Shown here one piece after another: positions 26,397 to 35,550 of a DNA stretch of 58,359 nt. Position numbers and translations under genes: made by a program. Position 1 is the stretch's first letter. Every line of letters begins with the position of its first letter. The notes under the pieces are model-generated. The model did no database searches and was not told where the DNA came from. It saw only the letters and a list, made by a program, of their open reading frames with translations. Origin of the DNA: Candidatus Baltobacteraceae bacterium (GTDB taxonomy: Bacteria > Vulcanimicrobiota > Vulcanimicrobiia > Vulcanimicrobiales > Vulcanimicrobiaceae); the NCBI GenBank assembly GCA_035502855.1, contig DATJTX010000009.1, forward strand, positions 1-58,359, read 5' to 3'.

Positions 26397-28697
26397 ATGA
26401 AGGACAACAAGAATCGCATGATCCTCGATCTACGGCGCGCGCCTCGCGCATTCGTGCGCAGCGCGGGCGCCGTGCTCGCCCTCGTCGTCGTGTTCTCGCT
26501 GGTTGCGCCGCCGCTCGCCCGTTCGGCCGCCGCGAACGCACCCGAGATCGTCTCGGTCGACGTTACGGGCAACCTGCACGTGCCGACGGCGACGATCATG
26601 GCCGTCATCCAGGCACGTCCGGGCGAGGTGTACGATCCGAAGATCGTGCAGGGCGACCTGCAGCGCATCAGCGCACTCGGCTACTTCGCCGATATCGCCG
26701 CCCCGCTCATCCGGGCGCGGCCCAACGGCGTGGCGATCACCTATCGCGTGATCGAGAACCCGGTGATCACGAAGATCACGTTCACCGGCAACAAGAACGT
26801 CCCGACCGACACGCTGCTGGCCTTGATGGATCTTTCGGTCGGTCAGGTTTTCAATTCGAACACGTTCCACTCGGACGTGCTCAAGATCAACAACTATTAC
26901 GAGCGCATCGGCTACGCCGGGCAAGTGCCCACGCACATCATCGGCGTCAAGCTCGATCCGGCGACCGGCGTACTGGCGCTGTCGATTCGCGAAGGACTCG
27001 TCGTTCGCAAGATCGTCATCGGCGGCGATCCGGTGCTTCCGCCGCCGGCGATCCTCAAAGAGATCGACCTCAAGCCGGGCATGGTGTTTTCCGAGGACAT
27101 CGCGCGCAAAGACCAGGAGAAGCTCAAGAACTGGTACGACGACAAGTGGCACATCGAGCTGGGCAACTTCGAGCCGGGCATCGAGCCGTCGACGATCGAT
27201 GAGAAGACCGGCACCGCCGACGTCAAGTACGATATCTACGTCGCGCGCGTCGCCGCCGTCCAAATCATCGGGAACACGCGCACCAAGGACCAAGTGATTC
27301 GCCGTCTCCTGCGCGTCACGCCCGGCATGGTCGTCGACACCGATTGGATCAAGTCGGACTACGAGCGCTTGAACTCCACCGGCTACTTCTCGAAGGTCAC
27401 GCCGGATATCAAAGACGGCCCCGATCCGAAGAAGCCGCAAGACGTCACGCTCGTTTGGGACGTTGTCGAACAGCGCACCGCGGCGGCGTCGGTCGGCTTC
27501 GGTTACTCCGGCGGACTCACCGGCGAAGGCCTGTACGGGACGCTCGGTTTCCAGGACACGAATCTGCACGGCACCGGCAACTCCGCCTCGATTCAATTCG
27601 AACAGGGCGCGAACGTGACGTCGGATACGCTCTCGGGCTCGATTCCGTATCTCGGCGACACGCCGAAGCTCGAGAAGTACTCGCTCAACGCCAGCATCTT
27701 CTCGACCCGCAACACCTACTACTATCCGGTCTACTCGGTCGGCTCAAGCGTCATCGCGCCGCCGGCCGTCGTCGGCGGCACGCCCGCGCCGATTCCGGTC
27801 ACGCTCTACGAGAACACCAACTCCTCGCTGATCAGCGGCGTCGTCTCGACCAGTTCGTCCTCGGCGCAAGGCTTCTCGATCGGCCTTGGGCGCCGGCTTT
27901 CCGATTATCTCACCGCGTCGATCACGCCGACGATTCAGCGGGTGAAATACTCGACCACCGTGCCCTCGCCGTATTATTTCGAGGGTTCCCAGCCCAACGT
28001 GCTGGTCGGGCCGACACCCAATCCGCTCGAGTCGAACGCGAACTACAACGGCAGCTTCGGCATCGCCGCGACCTCGATCGCGAATGTGAACACCGGGCTG
28101 CCCTACCAGCTCAACACGATCAACTTCGGCATCGGAACCTCGCCGATCACGACCGACGATCCGTACAATCCGCGGCGCGGCTGGAAAGCGGTGCTGAACG
28201 AGCAGATCTCCGCCCCGGCATTCCGGTCGAGCTTCAGCTACACCGAGACTACGCTCGACGTGTCGCACTTCATCCCGGTGCTCAAAGACGCGACCTTCGG
28301 TATTCACGGGGCCGGCTATTGGTCGACCGGGGTGATTCCGCCCAACGAGCTCTTCGAGTTCTCCGATCAACAGGTGCGCGGCTACGATACCGTCTTCTAC
28401 GGGACCGACGCGTTCCTCGGACAGATGGAACTGCGTCAGCCGCTGACCTCGGACCGTAAGCTCTCGGTGGTGGCCTTCGTCGACGAGCTCGATTTCCGGA
28501 TTCGAGGCGCCTATCCCGAACTCGATCCGTACACCGACCGCGTGATCGCCTATCCGGGCGATTGGGCGCTGCGCGGAGATCTCGGCATCGGGCTGCGCTT
28601 CGACGTGCCCCAGCTCGGACTGCACACGATCCGGATCGATTTCGCCAAGGGCGCCAACGGCGGACATACGAGTTTCGGCATCGGCCAGAGCTTCTAG
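26397..28697 (+). CDS. bamA: Outer-membrane protein assembly factor BamA
   Basis: Protein of about 766 aa with a signal peptide (VRSAGAVLALVVVFSLVAPPLARSAAA), then four POTRA repeats starting at EIVSVDVTGNLHVP, ITKITFTGNKNVP, VVRKIVIGGDPVLP and VAAVQIIGNTRTKD. These are followed by a 16-strand-type barrel from RTAAASVGFGYSGG to the C-terminal SFGIGQSF with terminal Phe. E. coli BamA has five POTRA domains. The barrel folds outer-membrane proteins. ATG 26397 is preferred, ATG 26418 is possible, and the open frame from 26301 adds residues with no signal character. Skp-like chaperones follow. Confidence 0.93.
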   Translation: MKDNKNRMILDLRRAPRAFVRSAGAVLALVVVFSLVAPPLARSAAANAPEIVSVDVTGNLHVPTATIMAVIQARPGEVYDPKIVQGDLQRISALGYFADIAAPLIRARPNGVAITYRVIENPVITKITFTGNKNVPTDTLLALMDLSVGQVFNSNTFHSDVLKINNYYERIGYAGQVPTHIIGVKLDPATGVLALSIREGLVVRKIVIGGDPVLPPPAILKEIDLKPGMVFSEDIARKDQEKLKNWYDDKWHIELGNFEPGIEPSTIDEKTGTADVKYDIYVARVAAVQIIGNTRTKDQVIRRLLRVTPGMVVDTDWIKSDYERLNSTGYFSKVTPDIKDGPDPKKPQDVTLVWDVVEQRTAAASVGFGYSGGLTGEGLYGTLGFQDTNLHGTGNSASIQFEQGANVTSDTLSGSIPYLGDTPKLEKYSLNASIFSTRNTYYYPVYSVGSSVIAPPAVVGGTPAPIPVTLYENTNSSLISGVVSTSSSSAQGFSIGLGRRLSDYLTASITPTIQRVKYSTTVPSPYYFEGSQPNVLVGPTPNPLESNANYNGSFGIAATSIANVNTGLPYQLNTINFGIGTSPITTDDPYNPRRGWKAVLNEQISAPAFRSSFSYTETTLDVSHFIPVLKDATFGIHGAGYWSTGVIPPNELFEFSDQQVRGYDTVFYGTDAFLGQMELRQPLTSDRKLSVVAFVDELDFRIRGAYPELDPYTDRVIAYPGDWALRGDLGIGLRFDVPQLGLHTIRIDFAKGANGGHTSFGIGQSF

Positions 28698-28718
28698 GGA
28701 GTTTGTATAAGGAAAAGT

Positions 28719-29522
28719 ATGAAACGACGCGCTCTAACGACCCTCGTGCTCCTCGTGAGCTTCTGTGCCTTGGTCGGTCCGGCGGCGATCGCCGCCGACC
28801 TGACCGACGTCGGCTACCTCGACCAGTCTGCGGTCGCGAACCTGCCGGCGTTCATCAGCGCGAACGCGCAGCTTACCGCGTACAAAAATCAGCTCGACGC
28901 GCAGTTCGCGAAGGCTATGCGCGGCGCCAAAACCGACGCGGATAAACAGCGCATCTCGCTGCAGTTCCAGCAAGAGTTCTCGGATAAGCAAAACGAGATC
29001 GTGGGCCCGCTCTTTGCGCGCGCGCAGGGCGCCATCGCCGACGTGGCGGCGAGCAAGAAGCTGGCGATCGTGGTCGATAAGCGCATCGTGATCTACGGCG
29101 GTCAAGATATCACCAGCGACGTCGTCAACCTCGTGCGCGGCTCGGCCGCCATCGCACCACCGCAGACGAGTCCGCCGCCCTCGCCGATAGGGTTCGTCGA
29201 TCAATCCGCGCTGGCCAACTCGGCCGACGTCAAGACCGCAAGCGATCAACTGCAGAAATTCGAGTCGGCGCAGCAGCCGGTCTACGCCGCGCGTTTCAAG
29301 AACGCGCGCGACGACGTGAGCAAACAACAGGTGATGGCTGACTACAACAAAGCGATCCAAGACGAGCAGAACAAACTGCTCAAGCCCCTGATCGACCAAA
29401 CGAAGAACGCGACCGCGACCGTCGCGCGCAGCAAGAACCTCCTGCTGGTCATCGATCGCGCGGACGTCGTTTTCGGAGGCACGGACATCACGCAAGATGT
29501 CCAAAATGCACTCAATAACTAG
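28719..29522 (+). CDS. Tandem OmpH/Skp-like periplasmic chaperone
   Basis: Protein of 267 aa with a signal peptide (MKRRALTTLVLLVSFCALVGPAAIAA). The mature part contains two OmpH-like units in a row, each starting with G(Y/F)(L/V)DQSA and ending with a (Y/F)GG-DIT-DV motif. Between these lie coiled-coil helices. Skp/OmpH chaperones hold unfolded outer-membrane proteins and normally have one such unit and form trimers. A duplicated unit in one chain is unusual. The gene lies 21 bp after bamA and overlaps the next chaperone-like gene. Confidence 0.82.
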   Translation: MKRRALTTLVLLVSFCALVGPAAIAADLTDVGYLDQSAVANLPAFISANAQLTAYKNQLDAQFAKAMRGAKTDADKQRISLQFQQEFSDKQNEIVGPLFARAQGAIADVAASKKLAIVVDKRIVIYGGQDITSDVVNLVRGSAAIAPPQTSPPPSPIGFVDQSALANSADVKTASDQLQKFESAQQPVYAARFKNARDDVSKQQVMADYNKAIQDEQNKLLKPLIDQTKNATATVARSKNLLLVIDRADVVFGGTDITQDVQNALNN

Positions 29523-30837
29523 ACTCTATCCCGACAAAGCTAAAGCTTTGCGGGCTAGAGTCCCGCTCGCTCTGCTCGCTCTTTCGTTAGCGATCGCCGT
29601 ATGTAGCTGTTCGCACGTTGACGTGCACTCGGCCAATATACGCGGCATCGCGTACGTGCGCGTCGACGACGTGATCCGGCACGATCCGCTCTACCCGCAG
29701 CTGCAACAGCTCAACGACGCGATCGCCGCGATCAATTTCGAGGCGGCGCTGCCGCACGCGCCGCTGAGCCCCGCCCAGATCGCAGTGCAGACCAAGGATC
29801 TCAACGAGCAACTGCAGGCGGCGCAAAATCGCGCCAACGCGATCATTGCGAGCAAACAGCAGACCTACGAGCAGCAGGAGCACGACGCCGACGTCGCGGC
29901 GGTCAAGGCCGCGGGCATCGATCCCGCTGCCGCCGGTTTGGGTGCGCAAATGAACGTGACGTCGCAAGCGCAGGCGCAGGCGGCCGCGCAAGCCGCGCAG
30001 CAGGGCTACGCGCAATATCAGCGCGGCGTGATCGCGCAGGACAACGCGGCAATGCAATCGATCGCGAATCAATTGAACCAAGAAGCCAACGACAAATTGC
30101 GCGCGCGCGCGCAGCAGTATCAGCAGAGCGAGAGCGATCTCTCGCTGAAGGTGGCGCAACAGGACGCGCCGCAGCGGATGTCGCTGCAGACGCAGTTGAA
30201 CACGCTTGCCTTGACGGCCGATCAGCGCAAGAGCATCGACGCGCAGTTGAGCGCCCTCAACGCGAAGGAAGCGAGTCAGGTCAACGCCCTGCGTGCCGTG
30301 GACGCGGCCGCGCTCGCGGCCTACCGCAAGCAGGTCGGCGCGCAGACGCAAGCCGCGATCCGGGCGCAGCAGAGCGCGATCTCGGCCCAGACCACCGCGA
30401 AACTCACCCAGCGCCGCGACCAGGTCGGTGCGCAGCTCCGTGGCCTGGGAGCGCCGCCCGTGCCGACCGTCAAGCTTCCCCCCGACCTGCAGCAGCGTCT
30501 GGCGCAGATTCACCGGCAATACGCGGCGAAGTTCCAGGCCGACGCGCAGCAGGCGGTCGAAGAGTACCAGGCGACCAAGAGCGACCTCGACGCCCAATTC
30601 GCCGCCTTACACGGCGAGGGCGTCAGTGCGACCGGGGCCGCGGCGGTCCAACTGCGCGCCCTGCAGAAGCGTCACGACGACCTGCAGGCGCAAATCAATG
30701 CCCAGATCCGGCGCGACGCCGTGCGTCTCGCGACGAAGATGGGGTTCAGCATCGTTTTCGATAACGTCGCGGCCGCCAGCGGCGGTTACGATTTGACCAA
30801 TGATCTCATCACCGACATCGAAAGCCAACACGAGTGA
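29497..30837 (+). CDS. Long OmpH/Skp-like coiled-coil lipoprotein
   Basis: Protein of 446 aa. After a hydrophobic export segment (PLALLALSLAIAVCSC) comes a long Gln/Ala-rich coiled coil with few breaks, ending in MGFSIVFDNVAAASGGYDLTNDLITDI, which matches the C-terminal strand of OmpH proteins. A Cys pair at the end of the signal suggests a lipid anchor. Starts at 29497 and 29506 are both possible. Codons 9-22 lie in a palindromic family-B repeat. It overlaps the previous gene by 26 bp and the next by 4 bp. Confidence 0.75.
   Translation: MSKMHSITRLYPDKAKALRARVPLALLALSLAIAVCSCSHVDVHSANIRGIAYVRVDDVIRHDPLYPQLQQLNDAIAAINFEAALPHAPLSPAQIAVQTKDLNEQLQAAQNRANAIIASKQQTYEQQEHDADVAAVKAAGIDPAAAGLGAQMNVTSQAQAQAAAQAAQQGYAQYQRGVIAQDNAAMQSIANQLNQEANDKLRARAQQYQQSESDLSLKVAQQDAPQRMSLQTQLNTLALTADQRKSIDAQLSALNAKEASQVNALRAVDAAALAAYRKQVGAQTQAAIRAQQSAISAQTTAKLTQRRDQVGAQLRGLGAPPVPTVKLPPDLQQRLAQIHRQYAAKFQADAQQAVEEYQATKSDLDAQFAALHGEGVSATGAAAVQLRALQKRHDDLQAQINAQIRRDAVRLATKMGFSIVFDNVAAASGGYDLTNDLITDIESQHE
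29522..29562. repeat. Palindromic repeat, family B, inside a chaperone gene
   Basis: A 41-bp near-perfect inverted repeat: GACTCTATCCCGACAAAGCT pairs with AAGCTTTGCGGGCTAGAGTC with one mismatch and one indel. It shares its outline with 17191-17230. It lies across the stop of the first Skp-like gene and encodes residues before the hydrophobic core of the next one. Confidence 0.7.
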
Positions 30838-31235
30838 AAAAACAGCTACTTCTCATCTCTCTCGCCGCCGCGATCCTCGCGGGCTGCGCCAACGCAAGTC
30901 CCGTCGGGCTGGTGGACGTCAACCGCATCGTTGCGAATTGGCCGGTCTATCAACAATTCCAACAGCAACTGCTGCTCGACGAGCAGGCCATTACGCAGAG
31001 CAAGGGTTCGAACGCGCAAAAGCAGCGTGAAGCGGCCGCGCTTCAGAAGAAATACGCGGGCATCACGCAAGAGCTCACCAGCCAAATCCGCGACGCGGCA
31101 ACCAAAGTTGCGCAGGAGAAGAAACTCACGCTGGTCGTGACCAAAGAGGGCGTCGGCTACGGCGGCGTCGACATCACTCCGGACGTCGAGAAGGTGATGA
31201 ACATCACCGACAAGGCCTCTCCCTCGCCGGGATAA
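30834..31235 (+). CDS. OmpH/Skp-like lipoprotein
   Basis: Protein of 133 aa starting at GTG 30834, which overlaps the previous stop as GTGA. The lipoprotein signal is MKKQLLLISLAAAILAGC with a standard LAGC lipobox. The rest is one OmpH unit: VGLVDVNRIVANWPVYQQF, a coiled coil with KYAGITQELTSQI, and LTLVVTKEGVGYGG-DIT at the end. It is the smallest and most normal of the three chaperone-like proteins in a row. It probably works in the periplasm next to BamA, anchored to a membrane. Confidence 0.8.
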   Translation: MKKQLLLISLAAAILAGCANASPVGLVDVNRIVANWPVYQQFQQQLLLDEQAITQSKGSNAQKQREAAALQKKYAGITQELTSQIRDAATKVAQEKKLTLVVTKEGVGYGGVDITPDVEKVMNITDKASPSPG

Positions 31236-31248
31236 TGACCGCGACGTC

Positions 31249-32268
31249 ATGTTAGGCACGCTCGCGGATCTGCAGGCGCGCGTCGGCGGACGCGTGATCG
31301 GCGACGGAACGGTCGCGATCGCGCGCGTGAGCGCGGTCGCGGACGCGAGCGCCGATGCCTTGACCTTCGCCACCGACGAAAAATTCTACGCCGCGGCGCT
31401 GGCGAGCAATGCCGCGGCCGTGCTGGTCGACGCGAGCGTCGCGATCGACACGAGTGCCGCGAGCAAACCGTTGCTGATCGTCGAGAACGCGCGCGCGGCG
31501 CTCGCGGCGTTGCTGGCCGCGCTCAAACCGCCGCGTCCGCGCGGCCCCTATCGCGACCCGAGCGCGGTGGTCGACGCGAGCGCGCAGATCGGCGAGAACG
31601 TGTACCTCGGCGCGCACAGCTACGTGGGTGCGCGCGCGCGCATCGGGGCCGGCAGTACGCTCTCGCCCGGCGCCTTCGTCGGCGACGACGCGGCGATCGG
31701 CGAAGAGACGTGGCTGCAGCCGCGGGCGGTCGTGCACGAACGCTGCGAGGTCGGTTCGCGCGTCGTGCTGCACTCGGGTTGCGTGATCGGCAGCGAGGGT
31801 TTCGGCTGGGCCTTCATCGAGGGCCGGCTCGAACGCATTCCGCAGATCGGCAACGTGGTGCTCGAAGACGAAGTCGAGATCGGCGCCAACACCTGCATCG
31901 ACCGCGCGCAGACCGGCAGCACGCTGATCGGTCTGGGTACGAAGATCGACAACCTGGTGCAGATCGGCCACAACTGCCGCATCGGCAAGCATTGCGCGAT
32001 CGCGGCGCAAACCGGCTTTGCCGGTTCGACCACGGTCGGTGATTTCGTGAAGATCGCCGGTCAGGTCGGCACGCGCGGGCACATGCACATCGGTTCGGGT
32101 TCGACCGTCGCCGGGCAGTCGGGCGTGTGGGGCGACGTGCCCGAGGGCGCGATGATCTCGGGCAATCCCGCGCGCGATCATCGCGAAACGCTGCGCACCG
32201 AAGTCAATCTGCGCAAGCTTCCGAAGTTGATCGCGCGGATCGAGGCGCTGGAGAAGAAAGGTGACTAA
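31249..32268 (+). CDS. lpxD: UDP-3-O-(3-hydroxyacyl)glucosamine N-acyltransferase LpxD
   Basis: Protein of 339 aa, the usual LpxD length. The N-terminal uridine-binding domain (residues 1-100) has ALTFATDEKFYAAAL. It is followed by the left-handed beta helix of hexapeptide repeats, with the catalytic-type His in QIGHNCRIGKHC. It adds the second acyl chain in lipid A synthesis, in the cytoplasm. ATG 31249 lies 13 bp after the last chaperone gene. The order skp-lpxD is widely conserved. It overlaps lpxC by 8 bp. Confidence 0.95.
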   Translation: MLGTLADLQARVGGRVIGDGTVAIARVSAVADASADALTFATDEKFYAAALASNAAAVLVDASVAIDTSAASKPLLIVENARAALAALLAALKPPRPRGPYRDPSAVVDASAQIGENVYLGAHSYVGARARIGAGSTLSPGAFVGDDAAIGEETWLQPRAVVHERCEVGSRVVLHSGCVIGSEGFGWAFIEGRLERIPQIGNVVLEDEVEIGANTCIDRAQTGSTLIGLGTKIDNLVQIGHNCRIGKHCAIAAQTGFAGSTTVGDFVKIAGQVGTRGHMHIGSGSTVAGQSGVWGDVPEGAMISGNPARDHRETLRTEVNLRKLPKLIARIEALEKKGD

Positions 32269-33070
32269 CGCGGCGACGCTGACCGCGCCGCTGCGCTTCG
32301 AAGGCGTCGGCCTGCACACCGGCGCCGCCGCGTCGATGGAGATTCACCCGGCGGCGCCCGGCGCGGGCATCGCGTTCGCCGCCGGCGCCGTGCGCATTCC
32401 GGCGCTCGTCGACTACGCATCGGAATCGCCCCTCGCAACCGTCATCGGCCGCAACGGAACGACGATCTCGACCACCGAGCACGTGCTCTCGGCCCTGCTC
32501 GCACAGGGCGTGAGCGACGCCGAGATCGTCCTCGACGGTCCCGAGGTGCCGATCCTCGACGGCAGCGCGCTGCCGTACGTCGAAGCGCTCGAACGCATCG
32601 GCCTGCGCGAGTCGGACGTGCCGCGCCCCCTCTTCGCACCGCACGAGGTGTTCGAGTTTCGCGAGGACGACAAAGCGGTGATCATTTTACCGTCGTCCGC
32701 GTTTCGCGTGCGTTTCGTCGGCGACTATCCGCCGCCGATCGGCACGCACTACGTCGACGTGACGGTGACGCCGGCCGTCTACCGCAACGAGATCGCGGCC
32801 GCGCGGACGTTCGCGTTTCTGCGCGACGTCGAGGCGATGCGCGCCCAAGGCCTGGCGCGCGGAGGGAGTTTGGAGAACGCATTGGTCTACGACGACGAGG
32901 GTCCGATGCAGCCGCTGCAATGGCCCGACGAAGTCGTGCGCCACAAGGTGCTCGATCTGATCGGCGACTTCGCGCTGCTGGGTGCTTGGCCGCAGTGCGA
33001 GGTAATTGCGATCAAGAGCGGGCATGCTATGCATGCGCGCGTGATACGCGAATTGAGGAACCGTGGCTGA
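32261..33070 (+). CDS. lpxC: UDP-3-O-acyl-N-acetylglucosamine deacetylase LpxC
   Basis: Protein of 269 aa, shorter than the usual 300. The zinc ligands are present: His in TTEHVLSAL, and His and Asp in HKVLDLIGDFALLG. The catalytic His is in KSGHAMHARV. It performs the committed step of lipid A synthesis in the cytoplasm. GTG 32261 gives VTNAATLTAPLRFEGVGLHTG, with the expected FEGVGLHTG motif near the start. It overlaps lpxD and fabZ by a few bases, showing tight coupling. Confidence 0.93.
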   Translation: MTNAATLTAPLRFEGVGLHTGAAASMEIHPAAPGAGIAFAAGAVRIPALVDYASESPLATVIGRNGTTISTTEHVLSALLAQGVSDAEIVLDGPEVPILDGSALPYVEALERIGLRESDVPRPLFAPHEVFEFREDDKAVIILPSSAFRVRFVGDYPPPIGTHYVDVTVTPAVYRNEIAAARTFAFLRDVEAMRAQGLARGGSLENALVYDDEGPMQPLQWPDEVVRHKVLDLIGDFALLGAWPQCEVIAIKSGHAMHARVIRELRNRG

Positions 33071-33536
33071 AATCGACATCCGGCAGATCATGGAGATTTT
33101 GCCGCATCGCTATCCGATGTTGCTGGTGGACCGGGTGACCGAGTACACACCCGGAAAGCGGGTCGTCGGATATAAGAACATCACGTTCAATGAGCCGGTC
33201 TTCACCGGGCACTTTCCCGGGAACCCGCTCTTTCCCGGCGTGTACATGGTCGAAGCCTTGGCGCAATTGGGCGGAACGGTCGTGCTGGAACCGGGCGAAT
33301 TCGCGCGCAAGGTTCCGTTTCTCGCCGGCATCGACGGCGCGAAATTCCGCCGCCCGGTCATACCCGGCGATCGCTTGATGATGGAGGTCGTCCTCAAAAA
33401 TCACAAGCGGAACATTTTTTGGGTTCACGCCGAAGCCAAGGTCGACGATCAGCTCGCGTGCGCCGCCGAGCTGACGTTCTCGATCGCGCCGGATCCGCGC
33501 GGCTTCAGCCTCGACGCGGCGGTACTCCATCCATGA
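33063..33536 (+). CDS. fabZ: 3-hydroxyacyl-ACP dehydratase FabZ
   Basis: Protein of 157 aa. LPHRYPMLLVDRV carries the catalytic His and GHFPGNPLFPGVYMVEALAQ carries the catalytic Glu of the hot-dog fold. It dehydrates 3-hydroxyacyl-ACP, competing with LpxA for the same substrate, which explains its place between lpxC and lpxA in many genomes. The start is GTG 33063, overlapping lpxC by 8 bp; its stop overlaps the lpxA start as ATGA. Confidence 0.94.
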   Translation: MAEIDIRQIMEILPHRYPMLLVDRVTEYTPGKRVVGYKNITFNEPVFTGHFPGNPLFPGVYMVEALAQLGGTVVLEPGEFARKVPFLAGIDGAKFRRPVIPGDRLMMEVVLKNHKRNIFWVHAEAKVDDQLACAAELTFSIAPDPRGFSLDAAVLHP

Positions 33537-34300
33537 TTCATCCAACGGCGATCGTTCATCCGAACGCGAAAGTGGTGCGCGGCATCGAGATCGGCCCGTA
33601 CTGCGTGGTCGGCGAGAACGTCTCGATCGGCAAGGGCACGGTGCTGCAGGCGCACGTCGTGGTCAACGGTTGGACGGAGATCGGCGAAGATTGTGAGATC
33701 TATCCGTTCGCAACGATCGGTGCATCCTCGCAAGACCGCAAGTACACCGGCGAGCGCTCCTTCACCAAGATCGGCAACCGGACGGTGCTGCGCGAATATT
33801 GTTCGATTCAGCGCGCAACCGGTGAAGATCAGGTAACGGCCGTCGGCGACGATTGCTTGCTGCTCGCCTACACGCACATCGCGCACAATTGCATCCTGGG
33901 CAACGGCGTCACCATGTCCAACCTCGCGCAACTCGCGGGCCACGTGGAGGTGGGCGATTTCGTGACGATCGGCGGTCAAGCGGGCGTGCACCAGTTTACG
34001 CGCATCGGACGCTACGCGATGGTGGGCGGGGCGAGCAAGATCACCAAAGACGTGCCGCCGTTCTTTCTGATCGAAGGAAATCCGGCCGAGCCGTACGGAC
34101 TCAACTCGGTCGGACTGCGGCGCGCCGGCTTCACCGTCGAAGAGCGCAACGAGATCAAGAAGTTCTACAAGATCCTCTACAACCCCAAACTCAACGTTTC
34201 GCAGGCCGTCGAGTCGATGAAGGCCGAAGCCTCGAGCGAGCCGGGTCGCGAGTTGGTCGCGTTTCTCGAAGGCCCCTCGCAACGCGGCATTTTGAAATAA
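33533..34300 (+). CDS. lpxA: UDP-N-acetylglucosamine acyltransferase LpxA
   Basis: Protein of 255 aa starting MIHPTAIVHPNAKV, the normal LpxA start, so ATG 33533 is chosen over the longer frame, which covers fabZ. Hexapeptide repeats form the beta helix. The catalytic His lies in AYTHIAHNCILGNGV, followed by AGHVEVGDFVTIGGQAGVHQF, both typical. The C-terminal helices have RNEIKKFYKILYN. It adds the first acyl chain to UDP-GlcNAc. A 100-bp palindromic repeat separates it from lpxB. Confidence 0.95.
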   Translation: MIHPTAIVHPNAKVVRGIEIGPYCVVGENVSIGKGTVLQAHVVVNGWTEIGEDCEIYPFATIGASSQDRKYTGERSFTKIGNRTVLREYCSIQRATGEDQVTAVGDDCLLLAYTHIAHNCILGNGVTMSNLAQLAGHVEVGDFVTIGGQAGVHQFTRIGRYAMVGGASKITKDVPPFFLIEGNPAEPYGLNSVGLRRAGFTVEERNEIKKFYKILYNPKLNVSQAVESMKAEASSEPGRELVAFLEGPSQRGILK

Positions 34301-34329
34301 CTGACGTGCAATGATGAGCATAGTGATTC

Positions 34330-34429
34330 GTCATCCCGAGCGTAGTGAGCGCAGCGAGCGGAGTCGAAGGACCGCCGCAACGCCGATCCCTCGACTTCGC
34401 TCGCTGCGTTTGCGACGCTCGGGATGACG
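34330..34429. repeat. Palindromic repeat, family A, before lpxB
   Basis: A 100-bp element beginning GTCATCCCGAGCGTAG and ending ACGCTCGGGATGAC, its reverse complement, with inner arms AGCGAGCGGAGTCGAAGG and CCTCGACTTCGCTCGCTG. It ends two bases before the lpxB GTG; GACGAGG overlapping its right end can serve as ribosome-binding site. Confidence 0.85.
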
Positions 34430-34431
34430 AG

Positions 34432-35550
34432 GTGCGGTACTTTTTTTCAACCGGTGAAGCCTCGGGCGAACTAAACGCCGTGCTGCTGGCGCGGGCGATT
34501 CGCGCCCACGATCCGCAGGCGCGCTTCGAAGGCATCGGTGGCGAGCGGATGCGCGCCGACGGATTTACGCTTTGGCGCGATCACACCGGCTGGGCGAGCA
34601 TGGGGCCGCTGGCGGCGGTTCCCCGCATTCCCAAACTCTTGCTCACGATGTGGCGCACGGCGCGGCACCTGGCCGCGGTGAAACCCGATCTGATCGTGCT
34701 GGTCGATTTCGGCGCGTTCAACATGCGCCTGGCCAAGACGCTGCGCACCCGGCTGCGGTACGGCGGCCCGATCATGTACCTCTTTCCTCCCGCAACCTGG
34801 CTGGACAAGGTCAGCGTCGCGACCGCGGTGAGCACGATGACGGTGCCGGTGACGGCCTTCGCGCATCAGTATGAATTCTACAAATCGCACCGGATGCCGA
34901 TCATGTTCTTCGGTCATCCGCTCACCTCGCAGTACGAACCGCGCCCGCCGCGTCCGGCCCCGCCACGCGACGGCGGCACGATCGCGCTCCTGCCGGGCAG
35001 CCGCGCCGGCGAGCTGCGCCATCACGTGCCCGCGCTGCTCGGCGCGCTCAAAATTCTGCGCACGGCGCGCCCGAATCTGCACGCGGTCTTCGGTGCGGCC
35101 GACGCGCCGGGCGAGCGCGCCCTGCGGCGCGCGATCGAGCGCGCGCGGCTGCGCAACGTGACGGTCACCCGCGGCGTAGCCGGCGCGGTCGCCGATGCGG
35201 ACGCGGCGTTCGTCGCGTCGGGAACCGCGGTGCTGGAAACCGTGCTGATCGGCGTGCCGTCGATCGCGCTCTACGTCATCGATCGCGTGCTGGTCAAACA
35301 CGCGCGCAGCATCTACGCGGGCCGCTTTATCACGCTGCCCAATCTCGTGCTCGAGCGCGAGCTCGTTCCGGAGCTGCTTCAGGACGATGCGACGCCGCAG
35401 CGTCTCGCCGACACGATGGAAGCGCTGCTGCGCGACCCCGGCGCGCAGTACGCGCAGTTCGCGCAGGTACGCGAACGGCTCGGCCCGCGCAGCGCACTCG
35501 ACGATTGCGGCAAGTTCGCGATCGCGCTGGCAAAAGCCGGTGCGCGATGA
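34432..35550 (+). CDS. lpxB: Lipid-A-disaccharide synthase LpxB
   Basis: Protein of 372 aa. The N-terminus YFFSTGEASGELNAVLLARAI is the LpxB hallmark, and FEGIGGERM, PATWLDKV, FFGHPLTSQY, LLPGSRAGEL and SGTAVLETVLIGVPSI follow. It joins two lipid A precursors with release of UDP. The start is GTG 34432, directly after the palindromic repeat. A frame open to 34345 would read through the repeat and is rejected. It overlaps the metallophosphatase gene by 4 bp. Confidence 0.93.
   Translation: MRYFFSTGEASGELNAVLLARAIRAHDPQARFEGIGGERMRADGFTLWRDHTGWASMGPLAAVPRIPKLLLTMWRTARHLAAVKPDLIVLVDFGAFNMRLAKTLRTRLRYGGPIMYLFPPATWLDKVSVATAVSTMTVPVTAFAHQYEFYKSHRMPIMFFGHPLTSQYEPRPPRPAPPRDGGTIALLPGSRAGELRHHVPALLGALKILRTARPNLHAVFGAADAPGERALRRAIERARLRNVTVTRGVAGAVADADAAFVASGTAVLETVLIGVPSIALYVIDRVLVKHARSIYAGRFITLPNLVLERELVPELLQDDATPQRLADTMEALLRDPGAQYAQFAQVRERLGPRSALDDCGKFAIALAKAGAR

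Noticed and set aside
34345-34431. Longer N-terminus for LpxB
   Set aside because: The added residues are the translation of the palindromic repeat; the family start YFFSTGEASG fits GTG 34432.
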